A stretch of 10,054 bases of DNA, from NCBI GenBank assembly GCA_023717585.1, contig JAMQPJ010000349.1, forward strand, positions 1 to 10,054, given 5' to 3'. The notes under the pieces were generated by a model that did no database searches, was not told where the DNA came from, and saw only the letters and a program-made list of their open reading frames with translations. This document shows, one piece after another, positions 1 to 6,400 of this stretch. The position numbers were made by a program, and so were the translations under genes. Position 1 is the first letter of the stretch; each line of letters starts with the position of its first letter. The stretch comes from Thermoanaerobaculia bacterium (GTDB lineage Bacteria > Acidobacteriota > Thermoanaerobaculia > UBA5066).

Positions 1-463
1 GGTCGGTCCGCGTCCAGCCGCCGGGTGAGCCCGGCCCTCCGGACCCGCCGTGCGAGCCGCCCGCGTGGATCTGAGAGCCGATCTGCCCGGGTAGGACCAT
101 CGACTGCGTCGGCGTCGAGCCGAGGAGGCCCTTGGCTGTCACGTCGACGCGCGCGCCGTGGCCGACGCCGAACGTGTCGGTGACCGTCAACTCGAGCGGG
201 TTGTAGAGGACGGACGACGCATACGACGTGACCTCGGGCGCGGTGAGGATGCTGGCCGACGGCGTGAACGACGCCCCCGCGACCACGCCGCCCGCGTAAA
301 CGTACATCGCGGGCAGCATGCGCACGGCCGGAGCCGTCTGCGGATACAGGCTCAGGACCGCTCCGTCGAGGAGGAAGACCGGGCCCGCCGCGTCGCCTCC
401 GCCTCCGAGCAAGGTGTCCGCCGGCAACGCGGCGACCTGGGTGGCCTCGTAGACCTTGCGCGG
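1..463 (-). other. β-helix-like, Gly/Ser-rich segment of the giant protein entering the window edge
   Basis: Residues 2934-3088 leave the Ig pattern. Short strands follow (VYEATQVAALPADTLL, AVRMLPAMYVYAGGVV, LELTVTDTFGVGHGARVDVT), and then a Gly/Ser-rich run containing GGSHGGSGGPGSPGG just before the edge. The 'l.vtvt....v..gArvdVtakG.lG' followed by 'GGsHGG.GG' resembles right-handed β-helix or Gly-rich passenger segments seen in large surface proteins. The fold and what follows are inference. Confidence 0.45.
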
Positions 464-3400
464 CCGGACCGACCGGAGATGCGCGTCGGCGCTCGTCGCG
501 TTCGCGCCCGCATCCACGACGCGCACCTGGAACGGCAGCTGCGTTCCCAACGCCACGCCGTTCGGAACGCGCCACAGCGCCTCGTAGACGCCTGCGCCCG
601 GGCCTCCCGTTCCCGCGACGAGCGACCCGTCGACGAACGTGGAGGCGAGAGTCCCGCCGGCATCGACGGGGCCCTTGAACTGGACGCTCGCGATCGAGCC
701 TGGGACGTCGAGACCCCCGATGCGGTCGAGATCCGCGACCTTGACGCGCAGCAGAAGCGCGGCGCCCTGCGGCGAGACAGTTGACGTGTAGCTCGACGGC
801 CACCCACCGCCTTCCCACGGCGTCAGCCACGTCACGACGGGCGCATAGGGGTCGGGCGTGGGCGTCACCGTGAACGTGAGAGGCAACGTCCCCGTGTTTC
901 CGCCCCAGTCCGCCGCGGCGGCGGTCGCCGTGACGGAAAGGCCTCCCGGCGGCACCGTCGCTGGAACGGTCAATTCCCCGGTGCGGTAGAGATTCGTCGT
1001 ACCCCCGACGAGCGTCGCGGCCTGCGGCGAGGAGAAGACTCCGGAAAACGCGATCGACGTCGTGCGCACGGCCGTCTCGGCGTCGCGCGCGCGGAACTCG
1101 AGGAGGAGCTTCTGGCCGATGAAGAACTGCGACGCGGGCGACGAAGCGCCCGAGAGGCGCGCGACGAAGGAATCCACGACGGGCGCATTCGGGTCGTGCG
1201 CGACCGCGAAGCGGGCGGACTCGGCCGTCACGGAGGCGCCGAGCGCGTCCGTCGCCTTCACGCGGAAGAAGAGCGACGTGCCGTCGGCCATCGAGATCGG
1301 AATCGCCGACGTGAAGACGGGCGGAGCGAGCGCGCTCCATCCTCCGCCGGGCCTCGTCAGCGGCTGCGACGGCAGGCTCGCGACGAGATCCGCGGGATCG
1401 TTGGGGCTCGAGGGGTTGTCCTTCCGGAGCTCGGCCGTGAGGGTTACCGTGCTGCCGTCCGGGTCCGCGACTCCCGCGACCTGCGCCGCGAGCGAGGAGC
1501 CCGCATGGAACGTCCCCGCGACGGGGGCGGTCGCCGACGCCGCGACGGAAGCGATGACGGGCGGAGCGTTCGGGAGGACGTTCATCGCGAGCTTCACGAC
1601 GTTGCTCGGGTTCGTCGAGGTGTCGACCCCTTTCACCCACACCGGGAACGGCCTCGGGTCGATGCCGTTGCCGGCGTACGCCGCGACGAAAGTGAAGATC
1701 CAGGGCGCGGAGCGGGCGGTGAATGCCGGAGTCGACGCCGGAGTCGCCGGATCTCCTGCCGACGCGAGGAAATACTCCACGCGGTCGACGTCGCCCTGCG
1801 GGAGGTCGTCGAGGTTCGACAGAACAGGCGTCAGCGTGTACGACGTCCCGCCCACGAGCTGCCCGGTCGGAGCCGACGCCGGGAACGACGCGTCCACATG
1901 GGGCGGGTTCTGGTCGTAGATCCGGAACGCCTTGTCGTAGTCGGCCATCGCGTTGCCGATCGAGTCCTTCAGGCGGGAGACATGCACGCGGCGCTGCAGG
2001 CTGTCGTTCGAATAGGTGACGCCCGTGGGAGGCTCGATCGTGAGCGAGTAGCCGCCGCGCGTGAGGAACATCGAGATCGGAATCGGCTGCCACACGGAGC
2101 TCCCGTTCTGCTGCCAGAAGAGCTGCGCCGCCGGCGTCGGGCCCGAGCCGTCCAGCTCCTGCGGCGTCGCCGTGACGACCTCGCTGAAGTCGAAACGGAT
2201 CGGCGCGATCGGGTCGACCGGCCGGTCGAGCGAGGGTGTCGTTCCGACGACGCCCGGTCCCACGGTGTCCGACGTCGTGAAGTTCGAGCCGACGTTGCCC
2301 GAATCCGACAACGGCCGGCCGGCGCGGTCGCGCACGCCGGACGGGCCGCCCGCGATCGTCACGCTGTAGACTGTCGAGTTCTCGTAGAGGCCCGAGGGCG
2401 TGAACCGGACGACCTGCTGGCCGACGCCGTTCAGGAGCGCCGTCCACGCTCCGCCCGGCAGGTTCCCGGTCGCCGAGCGCAACGTGAAGTAGGGCGACGT
2501 CGAGCCGCCCGTCGGAAGGACCGTCGCGAGGAGCGGCTCGGAGAACGCGATCTCGACCGGGGCGTTGCGCGAGATGCCGATGCTGCCCGGCGGCGGGACG
2601 ATCGAGACGATCAGTGGCCGCGAGGCGTCGAGGACGAGGGGGGGCAGCGCGTTGTCGTTGCCGTTCGGGCCGGCGAGATCGACCGTGGCGCTCGTGAACG
2701 CCTGGCCTGTCGCGTCGCTCGCGGAGATCGTGTGCTGGCCGACGTGCAGCACTTCGAAGCGGTAGCTGCCGTCGCTCGCCGCCGCGACGACCTGGAGCTG
2801 GCCGGAGTCGACGATCGAGACGATCGCCCCCGGCTCCGGCGTCAGCGAGGCGAGGTTGCCGTCCCAAAGGTCGCCCGCCGGCGCACGGTAGACCACGCCG
2901 TGCGCCGAGACCGCGGCCGCGAGCGTGATCGAGAGGCTCAGCGTCTGGTCGTCGAAGGTGAGCGTACCCGTCGCGGTGCCGCCGAAGCCCGTGGACGCGA
3001 CGCGAGCCGACGCGTAGACGGTGCCGGAGAGGACGGCGTCGAACGTGGCCTGGCCCGACGCGTCGGTCGCGGCCGCGTAGCGCCTGCCCGAGGAGTCGAT
3101 CGTCACGCTCGCCTGCGCGGGCTGGTTGAGGGCGTCGCGCACCGTGACCGTGACGCGGCCCTTCGGGCGCAGGACGAGGCGGTACGGGTCGGACGACGTG
3201 CCCGCGCCCGGAACTCCGCCGAGCGTGTCGATCGAACCCGTGCGCTGCTCGCCGCTCGACTCCTGCGCCGCGACCTTGAGGCTCTGCGACGTGAGCACGG
3301 CCGGGAAGCTGAACAGGTGGCCGGGATACGGGCTGGACGGAACCGCCACCGTGAAGGTGTAGGTGCAGGGCGGACAGCTCCAGGGCTGGGTGAGAGTGAG

Positions 3401-6400
3401 CGCGTAGACGCCGCTCCCGGGGTTCACCTCCGAGACGCCTGACGTGAGGCTCTCGAAAAGGCGGACGAAACGGTCGGCGACGGGCTCGAGGACGAGATCC
3501 ACGGAGACGACGGGCGCGGTCGGCGTCGTGGTGAGCGCAGCCGCCGCCCGCCGCGGCGAGGTCGCCACGCCCGCGGCGAGGTCGAACGAGCCGGGCGGGA
3601 TGCCGTCGAACAGGAATCGCCCGAGCGTGACGGGGTCGGACGACGTCGTCGCGAGCGCGCTGATCGACGTCCCCCAGGAGCGGCCGTTCACCCGTCCGGT
3701 GAGGAGGATCGTCCCGCCGCCGACCGGCGCCGTCTTGCCGGGATCGTCGAAGAGCGTGCCGAGGATCTGTCCGCGCGTGTCGAGGAGGACGATCGCGTCC
3801 ACGCGGTCGCCGGCGGCCTGGAGGCGGAGCCCCGTCGTGAGGCCTCCGCGGCCCGTCGGCGCGTGGAACGCGTGGACGGAATACGTCCCGAGAGGCAGCG
3901 CGTCGAACGAGGCTTGCCCGTTCGCGTCGGCCACCGTCATGTCGCCGTTCGAGAGCGTGACCTGCGCGTCCGCCACGGGTCCGCCGGAATCGGGGTCGCG
4001 CACGGTCACGCCGAGCGAGCCGACGGAGGTCGAGATCACGACGTCGGGCAGTGTCAGGACCTGGAAGTCCGCCGTGATCTCGCCGCGCGCGCTGCCCTGG
4101 CGGGTCACCTGGTTGCGATCGCGCGCCACGACCGTGACGCCTCCCGCGAAGACGTGCGCGACCTCGTAGATTCCCTGCGCGTCGGTCGAAAAGAACCCCG
4201 TTCCCACGGGCAGCCTGCGGTTCGGGTAGCCGGACTCCTGCACGTAGTACTGCGCGAACGCGAGCGGCACCGCGAGGCTGCCGACGAGATCCACGACCTG
4301 CCCGCGCACGGTCCCCTGCGCCTTCATGACGACCGTGAGGTCCAGCGTCTGGCCGGGCCCGGTGATGTAGCCGTCCGCCCGGCCCACGCGCTCGACGCTG
4401 CCGACGAGCGCGGCGGCCGTGACGGACACGCGGCCCTGCGGCACGAGCTCGTACCGGAACGCGCCCTGCCCGTCCGTCCGCTGGGCCTGCGGGAGGAGCC
4501 CGCTGGCCGAGAACGAGACGTCCGCGTTCGGCACGGGTGTCACGCCGTCCACGCCGACGACACGCCCCGTCACCGTGGACGCCGTGTCGAACACGATGTC
4601 GAGGTTGATGACCTGCCCCGGGTAGTCGATCGTCCGGCTGAGGCTCTTGTTGCCGTTGAGCGGGTTGACCGCCGTCAGCGCGAAGGGCCCGACCGGGAGG
4701 ACGAGCGTGAGCCGTCCGTCCGGGTCCGTCGACGTCTCGATCGGACTCCCGCCGAGGGGCTTGATCGCGGCGTTCGCGTAGACGGTCGGCCGGTAGAAGA
4801 TCGGCGAGAGGACGCCCTGCGAAGCGGACGTGCGCGTGCGCACGTTCACGACGCCCGAACCCGCCATCCGGATCGTGACGAACGGCCGGTGCCCTCCGAA
4901 GACGATCTTCGCCGTGGCCTGACCGAAATACCCGACCCTCCCCGGCGTCAGACCGTCGCCGACGTGGGCGAAGACCTGCCGGCTTCCGACGGCGATGTCG
5001 TCGAAGGAGAAGCGGCCGTCGCCCGCCGAGCTCGCCGCGATCTCGTTTCCGTTCTGGTCGTTGCCGAGCGTGACGGCGATGCCTCCCGCCGTCCGGCCGA
5101 GCGGGTCGAGGACGACGCCGTCGATCCCGCCGCTCATGGAGACGAGGAGGATGTCCGCCGCGAGGATCGGCGAGCCGTCTCCTTCCACGACGGGCGGGAG
5201 CGGGGTCTGGCCCTGGAGGCCGCGCACGTTGTCGAACGCCGTCAGGATGTACGTCGGCGCGCCGGCCGCCTGCACGGGCACGCCGTCGATCCGGTAGGTC
5301 CCGGTCGCGTCCGTGTACGCGAAGACGCCGGGCCCCGTGATGAACGCGACAGCCCCGGGAACGGGGAGGTTCGTGTTCGTCGGCCCGTCGTGGAAAAGGA
5401 CGCGGCCGATCACGCTGCGGGGCGCCGCGTCGGCGAGCACGAGCGTCGCCGTCACGGTCGCGTCGGCGGCGAGGGTCAGATCGGTGATCGCGGGGGTGCG
5501 CGAGATCGAGAAGTCCGCGGCCTGGACGCTGACGCGGCCGGCCGGCACGTTTCGGAACGTCGCGTTGCCGAGGCTGTCGGATGTTTTCCCCTCGATGAAG
5601 TGGCCTTCCGCGTACACGGCGACCGCCGCGCCGGGCGACACGACGGGCGGCGAGCCGCTCCGGAGCCGCAGGACCGTGGCGGCGACCGTACCGGTCTTCT
5701 GCGGGCCGGTCCGCCCGAGTCGCAGCGTCACGTTCACGACGTCGCCCGGCCTCTGGATCCCCACCGTCTCGTACACGCGGTTGCCCGCGCCGTCGCGGCC
5801 GGAGAGCGTGATCGGACCGACGGGCAGCCCGCCGAACGTGAACGAGCCGTCCGACGCGACCGGCGTCGACCGCTGCGCCAGGAACAGCGTGCTCGCGGCC
5901 GCGACGGAGCCGTCCGTCGCGGGCGCGCCGTTGTCCTGGTAGACGAGCGTTCCCTTGACGGTCCCCCGCCCGAGGAGCGCGATGTTCACGTGCAGGAGGC
6001 GGTTCTGCAGGCGGATCTTCGTCGACACCTGCTCGCGCTCCTCCGGCTGCAGGACCGGATCGGCGCCGGCCGGGACGATCGCCTGCAGCACGAACCCCGA
6101 CTGCACCTGCTCCGACAAGCTGCGCGGCGGGCTGCCGATCGTTCTTCCGGGCGGGGGCGGCTCCTCGATGAAGTCGAAGTAGAAAGCGCCGTCCGTTCCG
6201 GTCGACACCTCGGCGACGAGGTCGATCAGGAGGATCTCGTGATCGGGAGCATCGGGGTTCGAGACCTTGCGGTACCTCAGGAGCTGGACGCGCGCCCCCG
6301 CGGCCGGCGTTCCGTCGCCCCGGAGCACGCGGCCGTCCACGAGGCCGCCCGTGCGGTTCGGATCGATGAGGATGTCCGGCACCTGGGGATCCAGCGGCGT

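Noticed and set aside
1196..3442. 748-residue plus-strand open frame as a gene
   Set aside because: Same antisense register as above; the composition is dominated by Arg, Asp, Glu, Val and Ala, with no recognisable fold.
3444..4169. 241-residue Ser/Thr/Arg-rich plus-strand open frame
   Set aside because: It lies opposite clear CarboxypepD_reg-like units in the minus frame, and its low-complexity Ser/Thr/Pro/Arg composition is typical of a GC-rich out-of-frame translation.
2668..6352. Recent tandem DNA duplication creating the repeat units
   Set aside because: The twelve units share only protein-level fold motifs. No long identical DNA stretches were seen between units, so the array looks old rather than recently amplified.
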